From Pleurostoma richardsiae (lineage: Eukaryota > Ascomycota > Sordariomycetes > Calosphaeriales > Pleurostomataceae), in NCBI GenBank assembly GCA_030052745.1, contig JANBVO010000045.1, forward strand, positions 124,001-188,000: 64,000 nucleotides of DNA, in the 5' to 3' direction. Below, one piece after another: positions 1-11,274 of the stretch. Below the pieces are notes generated by a model. The model did no database searches and had not been told where the DNA came from. It was given only the letters and a program-made list of their open reading frames with translations. Within the stretch, counting starts at the first letter, position 1. Every line of letters starts with the position of its first letter. A program made the position numbers and the translations under genes.

Positions 1-279
1 TGCTTCCTCACTGAGTTCCTCTACTTCCGCGGCGGTGACCCGGCCAGCTTCGACCCGGCGATCTGGAACGACGGCCGCGCTCTGCCCTCGGGGCTCAGCG
101 CCCTCGCCGCCGTACTCATCTCCTGGGCACTCATTATCCCCTCCATGAGCCAGGACTGGTACACCGGGCCGATTGCCGAGAAGGCGGGCGACTTGGGGTT
201 TGAGTTCGCGGTCGTTGTCGCATTCTTGGCGTATGTCCCTATCCGGACGCTGGAGATCAAGATGCGTGGGCGGTTGTAA
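1..279 (+). CDS. Purine/cytosine permease (NCS1 family), C-terminal end only
   Basis: The first 92 codons read open from the window edge to TAA at 277-279. The stretch contains a hydrophobic segment, a D-W-Y-x-G-P-I-A motif and a G-F-E-F-A-V-V-V helix, and ends in R-T-L-E-I-K-M-R-G-R-L. This is the typical tail of fungal nucleobase:cation symporters of the FCY2 purine-cytosine type, which import adenine, guanine, hypoxanthine or cytosine across the plasma membrane. The substrate cannot be told from the tail alone. The rest of the gene lies left of the window. The gene converges on the kynureninase gene, with about 205 bases between the two stop codons. Confidence 0.75.
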   Translation, partial: CFLTEFLYFRGGDPASFDPAIWNDGRALPSGLSALAAVLISWALIIPSMSQDWYTGPIAEKAGDLGFEFAVVVAFLAYVPIRTLEIKMRGRL

Positions 280-484
280 GGTGCACCTGTGACTGATCTA
301 ACTATTTGGTAATATATTGGCTGTTGGGTTCCCGAACAGCAAAGGAGCTGAGCAATTACGATACAAAAAGTAGCCACAGTTATCACTTGACGCTGTTGGA
401 GTGGGTTCACAGCAGTTGCGCTTGATCTTGTCATATACTCGTAATAGCTTAGGCTTGCCCTTGGGTGCCAGTACTATACATAGT

Positions 485-2085
485 CTACCTCGCCGCTGAG
501 ACTGCTCGCTTGATAGCATCTATACACCTCCACACATCCTCAAACGTATTATACATCGGTACAGGCGCAACACGGATGACGTCGGGTTTCCGCTGGTCGC
601 AGACGACGCCGACGTCTTTCAGCGCCTGCCCGACCGTGTCCAGCAGTCCCGGCCGCAGCAGGACGCTGAGCTGAGCACCGCGTTCGGCCGGGTTAGACGG
701 CGTAATGATTCGGAAGGACGGCTCGGAGCCTGTATCATCTGCCAGGATGCCATTCAGGAGGTGCTCGGCGTATGCGGTGAGCAGCAGGCTCTTCGACCTC
801 AGGGTTTTCATGTCCGTCTTGTTGAAGATGCTCAGAGACGCCGAGAGCGCCGCTAGGTCGATCGCCGAAGGGTTGCTCAGTTGGTAGCCGGCAGCACCCG
901 GTGTAGGCTGGAACTGCTTAGCCATATTGAAGCGCACGCTCTTGTCGCCGCCGTACCACCCGCTCAGCCTCGGACGGAACACCGGCTTCGGGGCCTCGCC
1001 ATCCTCGCTCGGAGTCCACTCGACCTTCCCGTGCCGCTCGTGAACGAACGCTCCCGCGATAGCACCCGGCCCGGCATTGATGTACTTGTAGGTACACCAC
1101 GCCGCGAAGTCCACATTCCAGTCATGGAGACGCAGCTCAACATTACCGGCAGCATGGGCCAGGTCCCAGCCAACGACGATGCCATGTTCCTGGGCGTACT
1201 GCGTGATGCGCGGGATGTCAAAGAGCTGCCCGCTGTAGTACTGGATGCCGGGTAAGAGGATCATGGCGGTCTCTTCGGCGTGCTCATCAATGGTGGCGAG
1301 GACCTTGGAGGTGGAGATATAGAAGTTTTCGTCAGGGCTGATCTCGATCATAGACTTGAGCGGATCTTGCCCATGCCACTGGAGGTGGGAAGAGATGGCG
1401 TACTGCTTCAGTCAGCATCGCTCAAGTTCTATAGCTGCACGGCGAGGCCGCGAAGCCACTCACATAGTCGCTAGGGAAAGGCTTCCACTCGAGGATGATC
1501 TTGTGTCTCTTCTCCGTTGGTCGATAGAAGCTAGCCATGAGTAGCTGGAGGTTGACGGTAAGGCTGTTCATGATGACAATCTCCTCCGGCGACGAACCAA
1601 CTATGTCGGCCGACTTTCTGGCACAGTCTTCCGCCATGTCCTGCCAGTTCTTGAGCGGTGACTGGGCCAGGTCTCGAAAGTGGCCATACACGCCTATCGA
1701 CGCCCAGGTCTCGAGCTGTGCATGCAGATACGTCCGGACGGCTTTCGGCTGGAGACCAAGGGAGTTGCCACAGAAGTAGATCGCCCTTTGCCCATCCGGC
1801 CCTTCTGCCGACGGCCCGCTGGATTTGCTCTCAGCATCTTCGGCTCCTGCTCTCGGGTCAGCCGGGCCACCATGCCCCCTCGGTCAACGTGTCTTTACCT
1901 GGTATGCTGCCGGTTAGTGCCGTCTTCTGGATGGATGTTTTTGTCGGCAGGATGAACTCATGGCGCAAGTGGCCTATGGGGTCTTGAGAGTCGAGTGACT
2001 GAGCGTAGTCAAGCGTCTTGGCGTCACCCGAAAACTCAGGACTCTGGCCGTTTCTCAAGCTCGCCACTTGAGACGAGAAGCTCAT
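485..2085 (-). CDS. BNA5: Kynureninase (EC 3.7.1.3)
   Basis: Three exons are inferred: complement(485..1402, 1464..1846, 1899..2085), giving 495 residues, within the usual kynureninase range. Intron limits are GTAAAG...GCAG and GTGAGT...CAG; phases close exactly and restore the conserved [10 protein letters not shown] motif across intron 1. The enzyme is PLP-dependent and cleaves kynurenine or 3-hydroxykynurenine to anthranilate or 3-hydroxyanthranilate plus alanine, in the cytosol. The PLP lysine is predicted as Lys296 in [10 protein letters not shown]. Other visible family motifs are [10 protein letters not shown] and W-D-L-A-H-A-A-G-N. The gene is divergent from the IDO gene, with about 595 bases between the start codons, so shared control is plausible. 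Family assignment is secure; the start codon is the first ATG of the open frame. Confidence 0.93.
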
Positions 2086-2680
2086 GTTGAGTCACTCAGT
2101 CAAAGAGATGCGAGTGATCGTGAAATGAGTAGATGGGGGTGCCTGTCGAAGACAAGATCGATGAGCGAGCGTCGCCGATGAGCGGAGTTTTATGTGCCCA
2201 AGGCGCTGCAGTCAGACAGGCACTCCCGGATTACCGCTCGGCCATTAGGTAAGTGAGCGGAAAACTCGCCGAGTCTCGTGACCCCGCCAGCCGCTTTCCG
2301 CGGTGGGTCCCGTTCCGCTTCCGAGTTCCTCCCGCATCCGAAGTTCCGCCTTCCGGAGTACACGGCGCTGCCGATAATACCCGTTCAGGGACCGATAACA
2401 TGAAGATTTGAAGATCTGCAGGCAAAATAACAACAGCTAGGGGGGGGTTTCCATTACGTAGTTCTGGCACGATCAAGGATGGGGCACCTCTAGCAACATG
2501 ACAACGTGGGTCCCTCAGCTGCTTCCATGACACGACAACAAGGCGCGGGTATGTGCTCGAGTAGGTCCGGCTTCACGATAGCTATCTGCGGAGGAGTTCT
2601 TCATATACCGTCTGCCCCCGTCTGTCCGTCCTCATGTTCGACACCTCGAGCCATTGAAGGTGGCAGTTCAAGCCTGCGCG
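2086..2680. promoter_or_regulatory. Divergent promoter region between kynureninase and IDO
   Basis: This 595-base interval separates the two start codons of the head-to-head kynurenine-pathway genes. It must carry the promoters of both. I see no convincing TATA box or known operator. Short open frames here start with non-ATG codons and resemble no protein I know. Confidence 0.6.
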
Positions 2681-4076
2681 ATGTCTCCACACGCGGTCAT
2701 GCAAGACGAGATCGTCCAAGCAATTCAGTTGGAGAATTTTGGCGTGATGGGCAACGCTTTTCTACCAGCAAAAGCTCCATTAAGCCGACTTAGAAGCCCA
2801 TGCTACTCCCCTTGGGAGGCCTTGATACAAGACTTGCCAGCGCTACTCAAAGCGAGGACACTGCGAAGTCAGGTTGATCGTCTCGAGGTGCTCGGCACAG
2901 AGCACCTCGTCTTGGAAGAGGAATGGCGGAGGGCCTATGTCATCTTGGCCTTCTTATCTCATGCGTATATCTGGGGTGGCGAGCGTCCCGCTGAGGTAAG
3001 ATCCGCACCTAAAGCTTTCCTTCCTGCCTCCTTCTCGCCATCTTCACGTAGCTAACTTGTTGGAGGTATTACCCCCGTCAATATCAGTTCCCTTCCTCAA
3101 GGCTTCTGAGCATCTTGAGCTCCCACCGGTTGCCACTTATGCAGCACTGAACTTGTGGAACTTCACGAGCTCCAGTCCCGACTTTACGGACCTTGATTCA
3201 CTCAGGTCCCTCAATACCTTCACGGGAACACAAGATGAATCCTGGTTCTACTGCGTGTCCGTCGCTATGGAGGCGCAAGCGGCATCTATCATCCCGGTCA
3301 TGGTTCAGGCTCTCGAGACCGTCAGAATACGAGGCTTCAGCGCAATCACCTATGCTCTGGATGAGCTATCTCGATGTATATGCCAGATCGGTGGTCTGCT
3401 AGACCGCATGAGTGAGAAGTGTGACCCAAACGTCTTCTTCCACCACATCCGGCCTTATCTGACCGGAAGCAAAAACATGAGCGCCGCAGGACTGCCTCGT
3501 GGCGTGTTCTATGACGAGGGGGATGGGAAGGGGAGCTGGAGACAGCTGCGTGGGGGAAGCAACGGCCAAAGCTCCCTCATTCAATTCTTTGATATCGTGC
3601 TTGGCGTGGAGCATACTTCGGCGGGAAACAGTCGCCCGGAAAAGGACGCCAAACAAGACAAGGGCAGGCAACCCGAGACAAGTTTCCACGAAGAGGTGCG
3701 GGGATACATGCCTGGACCGCACCGCCGGTTCCTCGAGCGCGTGGCCCGCATGGGCAGCATCCGAAACTTGGCACTACAGCCCGCTGCAGACACCCCTGAA
3801 GAGCAGCAGCTGCACGACGCCTATACAAACGCCACCAAGACTCTAGCGGAGTTCCGGAACAAGCATTTGCAAATCGTGACGAGATATATCGTTATACCGT
3901 CAACGCAACAGAGACATCGCCCCACGAGAGAGATCAACCTTGCCACGGCAACCTTTACAGCGCAGTCCCACCAGGAGACGCAATCCACTGAACTCACTGG
4001 AACCGGTGGGACTGCGTTGCTGCCGTTCTTGAAGCAGTCAAGAGACGAAACATATCGAGCCGGGTGTGCCAACTAA
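2681..4076 (+). CDS. BNA2: Indoleamine 2,3-dioxygenase (heme, tryptophan-degrading)
   Basis: Two exons are inferred (2681..2995, 3066..4076), 441 residues; the 70-base intron GTAAGA...GGAG joins I-W-G-G-E-R-P-A-E to V-L-P-P-S in frame. The enzyme opens the indole ring of tryptophan to N-formylkynurenine, the first step of the kynurenine route to NAD+, in the cytosol. Visible family motifs are W-R-R-A-Y-V, L-E-L-P-P-V-A-T-Y, L-N-T-F-T-G, G-G-S-N-G-Q-S-S, M-P-G-P-H-R-R-F and G-T-G-G-T. The proximal heme ligand is predicted as His372 in N-K-H-L-Q-I-V-T-R-Y. The frame is open further upstream, but only through a non-ATG codon; ATG at 2681 is the first, and 2699 is an in-frame alternative. It is divergently paired with kynureninase, whose substrate lies downstream in the same pathway. 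Confidence 0.93.
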
Positions 4077-4798
4077 GCCAAAGGCATGATTCGCTGCTCA
4101 TTCCCAGTTATGTGGATAATATTAAGTGATCAAGCTCCTTCAGGCGATTTCAATAGACTTAGACATGCTTCAGCCAACAAACGCATCATTCTGAGGTTGG
4201 GAACTAGTTACTGTGTCACGAAACTGGAGTGTCACTTCGACGAAATCCGATTTCTTAAGCAAGTTGGACCTCGCTCCAAGGATAGCGGGACGAATCAGCG
4301 CATGACATATGTTAGAGCAGTATTTAGTCTTCAAATCTCATGTTTAGCCAACATCACCGCAGCCGTTGTTGTACCGCAGAATTTGGGGGCGGTACACGTA
4401 GACACGACACAGCTGCATCTTCCCAGAAGGGCGGAATATCTGGCGAATCAAGCGGACGCGGCGTCATACGTGCAGGTCTCGGCAGGACTATTCTTCCAGT
4501 CCTCGGCGCTGGTGGCGCTCAGTTTTGCAAGTCTCGCCTCGATCTACTCATCCGCACTCCGCAGCGTCTGCATCAATACCTGAGGCCAAACATGGGCAGT
4601 GGCACAGCAGGCAGCTTCTCCTCCCTGAGCCCACCAGGCTCCCGAGGGATATATGCAGGCTAGCCCGCCCCGGTGTCCCTCCTCTCAAGCTTCCCTGTTT
4701 CCTTCCGTCTTAATACATTTACTCAATCTTACTCTTGCCGATTGACTTGACTCCTAACATTTCACGCACTATTTCAAAGGCCGCCTGCACTGAGAACG
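4077..4798. other. Intergenic, IDO to AAA ATPase
   Basis: The interval holds the 3' flank of IDO and the promoter of the ATPase gene. The last 120 bases are pyrimidine-rich, as in a fungal leader. A 165-codon ATG frame at 4086-4583 starts ten bases after the IDO stop. It has no recognisable domain, and I do not regard it as a gene. Confidence 0.5.
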
Positions 4799-7233
4799 AT
4801 GGCAACAGACAGCGTCGAAACCGCTGCAAGCCATTCGGACGATGACTCCTACTCCGTCATCGAGCGGCTTGCCGACGCCATTCGCATCGAGGATGAGCAG
4901 CAAACGGCTCCTGAGGACAGGTCTCGGCTCGTGCAAGACTTGTACGAGGGCCCGCGTAAATGCCAGTGCTGCATTAACTGGGTCGAAGAGGTCCCGACCA
5001 ACCTCGAGCTCTCGATGCCCGCAATGGCAGTTGACGATGCCGATGGCCCTGCCATTGTCATCAGAAGACGGGTCATGCGAGGACAGCGCAAGAAGCAGCT
5101 GAACATGCACTCTGTCGAGATTCGCAATGCCGAGGTCAGACGCGTGCTCCTCGAGGTATTCGCCGGGCTCGACAACCTACTACCGCAAGTGCGATACCTC
5201 ATCTTTTTGGCACCGTTCCGTCAGTTCTTCTGGAGGTGGGACCGGTTTGAGAAGGCAGTTCAGGACGAGAGGGACGAGGCTGTGCGAACTATCCTCCTGC
5301 AGCTTCGCGCCGTGATCAGGGCCGAGCTTGCTCAAGCCTTTGCCGTCACGAAGGAGCTTGTCACCCACGGCATCATCACCCAGGACTTCTTGTGGACCAT
5401 TTTCCCGCCCGGCGAGTTGATATACTCGGTCGCCGATGATGCCGACCGCTTTTACATCCTCCAGACGCCGCGCTTACGAGGCTGTGGATATCCTTCCAAT
5501 GACCTCTACCTGAAGTATGTCGACTGGGACGGCTCCAAGTTCGGCTACTGGACTACCACCATCAGGTTCGATGACTTTCTTGGCACCAAGAAGATTACCG
5601 ACCTGAAGGCGTTTCCGGCAAGGTATCTGCATGACTTGGATGAGATTAAAGCCGGTTGCCTCGAGCGCGCCCAAAAGTTTCAGAGTCTAGCCGGAATTCA
5701 TTACAAGGGCTACCGCAGCCTAGAGAAGAGCAGTCGCGATGCTGAAGGCACAGGCCGGCTGGACCGTCGCATCATCCTTGACGCAGAAGGACATCCTTCA
5801 CGTCGTAGCACCTCGGTCCTTTATGACAGACCGGAGGAGATGAAATTCAGGACGGGTCTGATCACCCAAGCGCCAGTTGACAAAACTCCACCCGGCGGCC
5901 ACCGGCCGCTCCCGCAGCCGACGTTCACTGTTAATGGACCGGTGGCGAACTACGACGGCATGCCCGGTTTCCCTATGGGGCGCCCTATGCCACCAAGGGA
6001 GGACTCAATCTATTCCAGTGACGAGTCCTCCGGTGCAAGGCGACGCCGTCTTCGGAACAAGAAGAAGAAGGCTGACCATCCTCGTGTGGTGACCCGGAAA
6101 CGCTCTGACGATAGCCTCTCTAGCATTGCGTCCGGTAAGAGTGTAACTTATGCCTTCATGTGGTTCATCATGCTGAAACCATCCTCTAGATGACTCGGAC
6201 AGTAGCGTGACCAAGGAACTGAGCGAGTTCCATCTCCTGCTCTGCAACAGTCGCCTATTGGGATTCTGCCTCAGAGAGAAGGAGTGGCGTAAGTTCCCTG
6301 CAGACCGTAGCAGACTGCTCAGTGTAGCTCACAGACAACTCTTAAGGTTCGTTTGATGTCGAGCGTATCCAGGACATCGAATGGAACGCGGAACCATTCG
6401 ACAGCCTAGTGCTTCCTGAGGGATATAAGGAGCTCATCCTGTCATTTGTTGAGAGTCAGCTTAAGGACGGCGACACTTTTGATGATGTTATTAACGGAAA
6501 GGGTAAGAAGATATCCAGCTAAACCATGTTGGTATTTTGGCTAATGCATGTCATTAGGCGGGGGCCTGGTGATCCTCCTAGCTGGTGACCCAGGTGTCGG
6601 CAAGACTCTCACAGCTGAGTCGGGTGAGGAACAGCACGGTAGACCCTGTCTATTCATGACTGACATAGAGCTGCAGTCGCGGAGAAGATGCACACGCCTC
6701 TCTACAAAATGGAGCTTTCTGAGCTTGCCGAAGATGAGGAGGACTCTGGGACTGAGAAGGATGACGACGACATCTCCTCGACATTCGACCTCGCAGCGCG
6801 ATGGAACGCTGTGCTCCTCATCGACGAGTGCGACATGTACCTAGAGAAGCGTAGCGAGGCGTCTCCCAAGCGTAACAAGATCGTCTCGCGCTTCCTCCAG
6901 GAGCTCGAGTACTACCCCTCTCTCCTCTTCCTGACCACCAACCGAGAGAAGGTCCTGGACCCGGCTATCTACTCGCGCATCCACCTGACTATCAACTACC
7001 CGGCGCTGGACGTCCCATCCAGGCAGGCCATCTGGCACAACTTCCTCGAAAGGGAGCCGGGATCGGCTGTCTCAAATGCCGAGGTTAAGGTCCTGGCCGC
7101 CGTGGAGGTGAACGGTAGGAGAATCAGGAACATCATCAAGACTGCCAGGATCATGGCGAAGAGAGAGCGCCGAGGCATCTGCTTCGATGATATCAGGAGA
7201 GTTATGAAGATTACTGAGGGTTTGGCCATCTGA
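4799..7233 (+). CDS. AAA+ ATPase with fungal DUF7025-like N-terminal region
   Basis: Five exons are inferred: 4799..6134, 6190..6288, 6347..6502, 6558..6623, 6671..7233; 739 residues. All introns are 47-58 bases, with GT..AG ends and closing phases. The first ~445 residues hold a C-x-C-C-I-N-W motif, a globular part and then a basic, serine-rich linker (K-K-K-K near the end), as in fungal AAA proteins of the DUF7025 type. The ATPase core lies at about 530-739: Walker A G-D-P-G-V-G-K-T at 540-547, Walker B V-L-L-I-D-E at 600-605, and a sensor-like L-T-T-N-R near 640. An acidic insert (about 573-586) lies between the Walker motifs. Members of this family are mostly uncharacterised; substrate and compartment cannot be read from the sequence. 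Confidence 0.88.
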
Positions 7234-7759
7234 GTTCTGATTTATGGCCTCTCGTTGTTTTCAAGGCGGTGCTAAGTTGAGGGTCACTCGCACTAGCAGA
7301 CGACTTGGGCGAGGTTTTCACTTGAACTCAGGCTCCGCTATTTCCCATTTTCCTTCAAACACTCTTATTCCGTCATTTTCATTTTTCATCTTTGTTCTCC
7401 AAAACCACCGACACATTCATTTATAATGAGAAATAAGATCAGTGTCAATGACAACTAAATTCTGCAAGAAATGTGTGTGTGCGGTCAAAGACTCTCTAAA
7501 TGGACGTGTGTGCCGAGCAACGGCGCTTCACCACTGGCTATCCGATATGATCACACGCCATTTTGGACTCATCCAAGAAGGCAATCAATGTCAACATGAC
7601 GCTCGGCTTCAGTGAATTGCAAATACCTGGTTATCTTCTTTCTTCTAGACTTTACTTCTGCTCTAGCAAAGCATTTCACGATGGCCATAACCGCAAAAGG
7701 ACAAGAAGAGAAGGGAAGAAAACGCTAGAAATGATGCCAACCTTCGTCCATTCTCGGGA
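7234..7759. other. Intergenic between two convergent genes
   Basis: The stop of the AAA ATPase gene and the stop of the zinc-finger gene face each other here. The DNA is AT-richer than its surroundings, as expected for 3' untranslated regions and polyadenylation signals. No open frame here resembles a protein. Confidence 0.5.
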
Positions 7760-9863
7760 TCACAGTCTCCCTTTTCCTCTTTCTAGATTCTGGAGGGTCG
7801 CCTTCAAGCTAGCAAGTAGCTCTTCAGCCTCCTGACACTCTTGCTCCTTTTCTCGGAGCTCATTCCTTTTTGTCCTGAGCTTTTCTTCCTCGGTCATGTA
7901 CCGTCTCTGCAGCTCCAAGATGAGGATGTCGTCGCGTGATGTCTCGCTATCTGATCCTGCTGTGCTATCTGTTTCTCGACGAGAACTACCGTCTTGATAG
8001 AGCTCACTCGATCGGCTGCGGACATGCTCCATCTGACTGGCGACTCCAGAGAGTGCTGTGGCTTGCTCTTGAGGAGCAACGCGCCGTCGGACCTTGCAGG
8101 TCTTCAGATGCCGCTGTAGTTTCTCATAGCGTAGGAATCCGCGTCCACTCATGGATCTCTTGCACTGTGGATAAGGACACAGAAGCTCGTCCGCGCCACG
8201 GGTGCACTTCTCCCGCTGGTGGCGTTTCAAAGCGTCTGGTCTTGAATACATCTTGCCGCACATTTGGCATGTAGCTTTCGGTACCCCTTGGACCGGACTA
8301 CAGAGGCTGCGAGTTAGCGCCTCGCCAACTTAAGTTAATGGAGGAAAGGTGATGTGCGCACGAAGATTCAGACGGCGCGCCGTCGTGATTTACAGAAAGA
8401 TCATTACTATCCAAGTCCAATTGAAGTCGGGGTTCATCCACAGGGCCTAGGGCAAGATGAGATTAGTCTCAGGAGGTATGAATAGCATGATAATGCGACG
8501 TGCCTGATTGCGCAGCCAATGGAGCAGGCATCGTCTCGGGCTGGTTGAGAATGTCTGTAGCAGCCAGAGAGCCAGCTGGAATAGGAAATTCACTTTGAAA
8601 GGGTTGATTGGCCACTGCTGGTAAGAAGTAAGGGGAGAACTCGAAGGTTTCAGCTGGCACTTCGTGGCGAACGTCCCAGAAATATGTCGATGGGCTTGTG
8701 GTAATGTCACCATCCAGGAAGCCCGGGTCCGCGTCCCACCAAGTTTCTGGGTAGAGACTATCAGCAGAAAATCTTCGAAGCCTAGCCTGAAAACACTGAC
8801 CGTCACCATTTAGAGCTCCGGTCTGTGATTGATCAAGTTGCGGAGGCCCCTGGCTAGCGACATCGTCACTTATTCCAGGTTCCCAGAACATCCAACATAC
8901 GCCCCATAATACAACCAGTGATGGCCAAATTGTCCATGGCATCGTTGTACAGAGATGTCTGATACCGTTTGGGAATTCGGAAAAACAGCAGAAAAAGATG
9001 AAGGAGTAGACAAGCAGCTGGAAATAGAACTTGTTGAGCCGTTTATACAGTCTTTCAAAGAGAGCTTCGGTCTTACGGAGCCATTTCAACAGCTCCCCTT
9101 CTGCATGTTCCAGTACAGGCTCAGCTTCATAAAGCAAGGCCATCATAGAATGTGCCAGATAAATGAAGGCTAACATATGGTCCAGAGTAGGTGAATTCAA
9201 TGCCACGCGCTACTGAAGCAGTTGAATAAAGCTGTGAATGCCATGCTGCAACATCCTTACTGGCATCGCGTACTTGGATGCCAACCTCCTTAGAGCTGTA
9301 CTTGCAGAGGGATGCTGGCAAGCTAGAACGAAGTCGTGATGTTTATTCAGGAGCGTGCGATGCAAGGCGATCAGCGCCTGCCACTGTCCGTTGTTCAGTC
9401 TCGGAGGGGCCTCATTCAGTGAAGTTTGTGCATTGTCGACTTCAATACACTTGTTCTCCACCATGACCAAGCCGGCATAGATTCCTTTGACCTCGGCCAC
9501 GAGCTGCTCCTGGCTGATGGGCCGAGTCTCTGGCTGAAGGATCATTGCTGCCGCCGCCGAAGAATCGAATTCTTCCTCGTCACGCCGGCGAGGAATGGGC
9601 TGCCGCCGCCGGAAACTGTGCGGTACCGAGCAGCTAGGGATCGCGCTTTTCAAGTAGAGATCGTCATCGTCGCGCCAAGTCGGCCGCTCTGACAATGACG
9701 ATTCGATCCATGATCCGGTCCATGAAACGTCAACTGCAGTCCTGGAGAGCCGTTTCTCCGCTCTGCCGAAACAGGCATAGGTGTCGGAAGGATCATGAAG
9801 AGCAGCTGTTCCCGGCATTGTGGTGCCTATGAAGGTGTTCTGGCTGGGATGAGAGGAACACAT
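7760..9863 (-). pseudogene. Membrane-spanning C2H2 zinc-finger protein, one in-frame TAG
   Basis: The model is complement(7760..8306, 8362..8446, 8594..9863), 634 codons including the final stop and an internal TAG at 9210-9212 (codon 218). Frame and family-like sequence continue unbroken past the TAG, so it looks like a nonsense change from CAG. Order of parts: N-terminal region with an R-W-R-D-D-D-D-like charged block and an A-L-I-A-L-H-R-T-L-L segment; helical segment; two hydrophobic helices at about 279-295 and 311-327; acidic linker D-E-P-R-L-Q-L-D; two C2HC-type fingers starting C-Q-M-C and C-P-Y-P-Q-C; C-terminal coiled coil rich in E-K-L and R-N-E-L. The N-terminal part recalls a fungal family annotated as Est1-like or hypothetical; this is from memory and tentative. 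Splice sites in the last third (donors GTGAAT and GTGCGC) are the weakest part. If the TAG is real, a 217-residue N-terminal protein would remain. Confidence 0.6.
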
Positions 9864-11130
9864 CGCAGAATGACTTTGCGCGATGGGCGGCGACACGAGT
9901 GACGCCAGCTACGGTGACCGTCGGGGCGGGGCAGCCGTAAGTCGCGACGACTCTATCTAAAGAGCGAGCCAGCATCGGCTCAACCGTTGAAGACAGAAAG
10001 GAACCTTCAAAAAAGTTGTCGGAAGGAGATGTGATCCAATGCAGAGGCTTCAGACGCCGCAAGCCGAGAAGAGGGAAATCCAGGGCGGACAGGTTTGGGG
10101 TGGACTGCGGTGCGTGTCCCGGTCTCGTGGGGACTAATCTGGGGTGGGATGCGACAAAAATGGGGTGGTGGCTGTGCTGCTCAGGACCCTGTGGCGCTGG
10201 TCTTGCAGTTGGATAACCTCAAGGTACCCGGTACCTTACGATTGTATCAAGTCGTCGTGCCTCTATTCTACGAACGACCATACCAAAACGACTTTGTCTC
10301 CGCTCTCTGCTTCTGATTAATCCAGCGATATATGGCACGGGTTTTGACTCACAGGTGGACCTTTCTCTAAGCCCTCCCTCCCAAAGATCTGCAAGAGGCT
10401 GTGGGTTGTAGCCTATCTGTATGTACAATAGGTCCTATAGCTCAACCTCGTTGAAAGGATCGTTGGAAATACAGTATAGTGAATTGTGTCTACTAGTAAC
10501 ACTACTGCCATGCTTAACCAATCCTCCTTCATTCAAGCCGATATCCTGGCTAGATCATGGTCTAGCTGAGTCTCTGCCAATGTACTGCACCTTGTATAAA
10601 TCTGCGAGATTTGTCAAATTGTGACCCATGGTATATAATTAACGAGTCTCCCATTCCAACGGGCCGTGACAAGGCGCTTTCTCAAATCTACATGATTATT
10701 AACCCCTGCATATCGGGCATATGTCGAGGATCTGGGCCACTCGTCGGGCATTCACAGACCATCCCTTCCCTATAGAACTGTCACCTAGGTGCTCTGTTTG
10801 TATTAACTCTCGAAAGCGGTGAGACAATCCTTTTGCTAAATTCCACCGTACTTGAATTCGTTCAGCAGGCTCGCAGAGGGGTGTTCCGGGGTGTACACCC
10901 TTCTTCAGCGGTTCGTGGCTTGTATTTGGGGTGGCCAAGTGACTATTCAAGCGCTCTCTGGCGAATCAAGTGGCAATACAAGCACCAGTACTTGCATCGC
11001 GAACAGTGCACGCCCCTTGCCGATGGGGTTGAGCACTACATATGGGGACTTACACCATTTGTTTGGCGCCTGTAGGCATTGACGCCCGACTTTACTGGAA
11101 CAACGGTCGCCATCTCAGATGGCCAAAGAA
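9864..11130. other. Gene-poor upstream region of the zinc-finger gene
   Basis: No credible gene was found. Three G-rich words of the TGGGGTGG type occur between 10095 and 10165; they fit the loose CreA consensus SYGGRG and might be control sites of the neighbouring gene. A perfect 12-base palindrome (GGGTGTACACCC) lies at 10889-10900. Confidence 0.4.
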
Positions 11131-11140
11131 TATAAAAAGG
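11131..11140 (+). promoter_or_regulatory. TATA box of a possible small gene
   Basis: The word TATAAAAAGG is followed by a pyrimidine run (about 11159-11170) and then a CA-rich stretch with CATCAGCACATTCACAAC, the usual look of a fungal core promoter and leader. The first well-placed ATG without a very early stop is at 11275. This supports transcription to the right but does not prove it. Confidence 0.4.
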
Positions 11141-11274
11141 CGGCGAGGAGCTTGGTCTGTCGTTTCCTCCCATGATTACAACTTGCATCAGCACATTCAC
11201 AACACCACGCAAGAGGTATCTGCCGGCCTCGTGACCCCATACCATCGTTCTTCTAGTAAAAGAAACTCTCACAC

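Noticed and set aside
4086-4583. 165-codon ATG frame just after IDO
   Set aside because: Sits in the 3' flank, shows no domain, and the amino-acid mix is not protein-like.
10889-10900. Perfect 12-base palindrome
   Set aside because: A single copy in gene-poor DNA with no associated gene; expected by chance at this scale.
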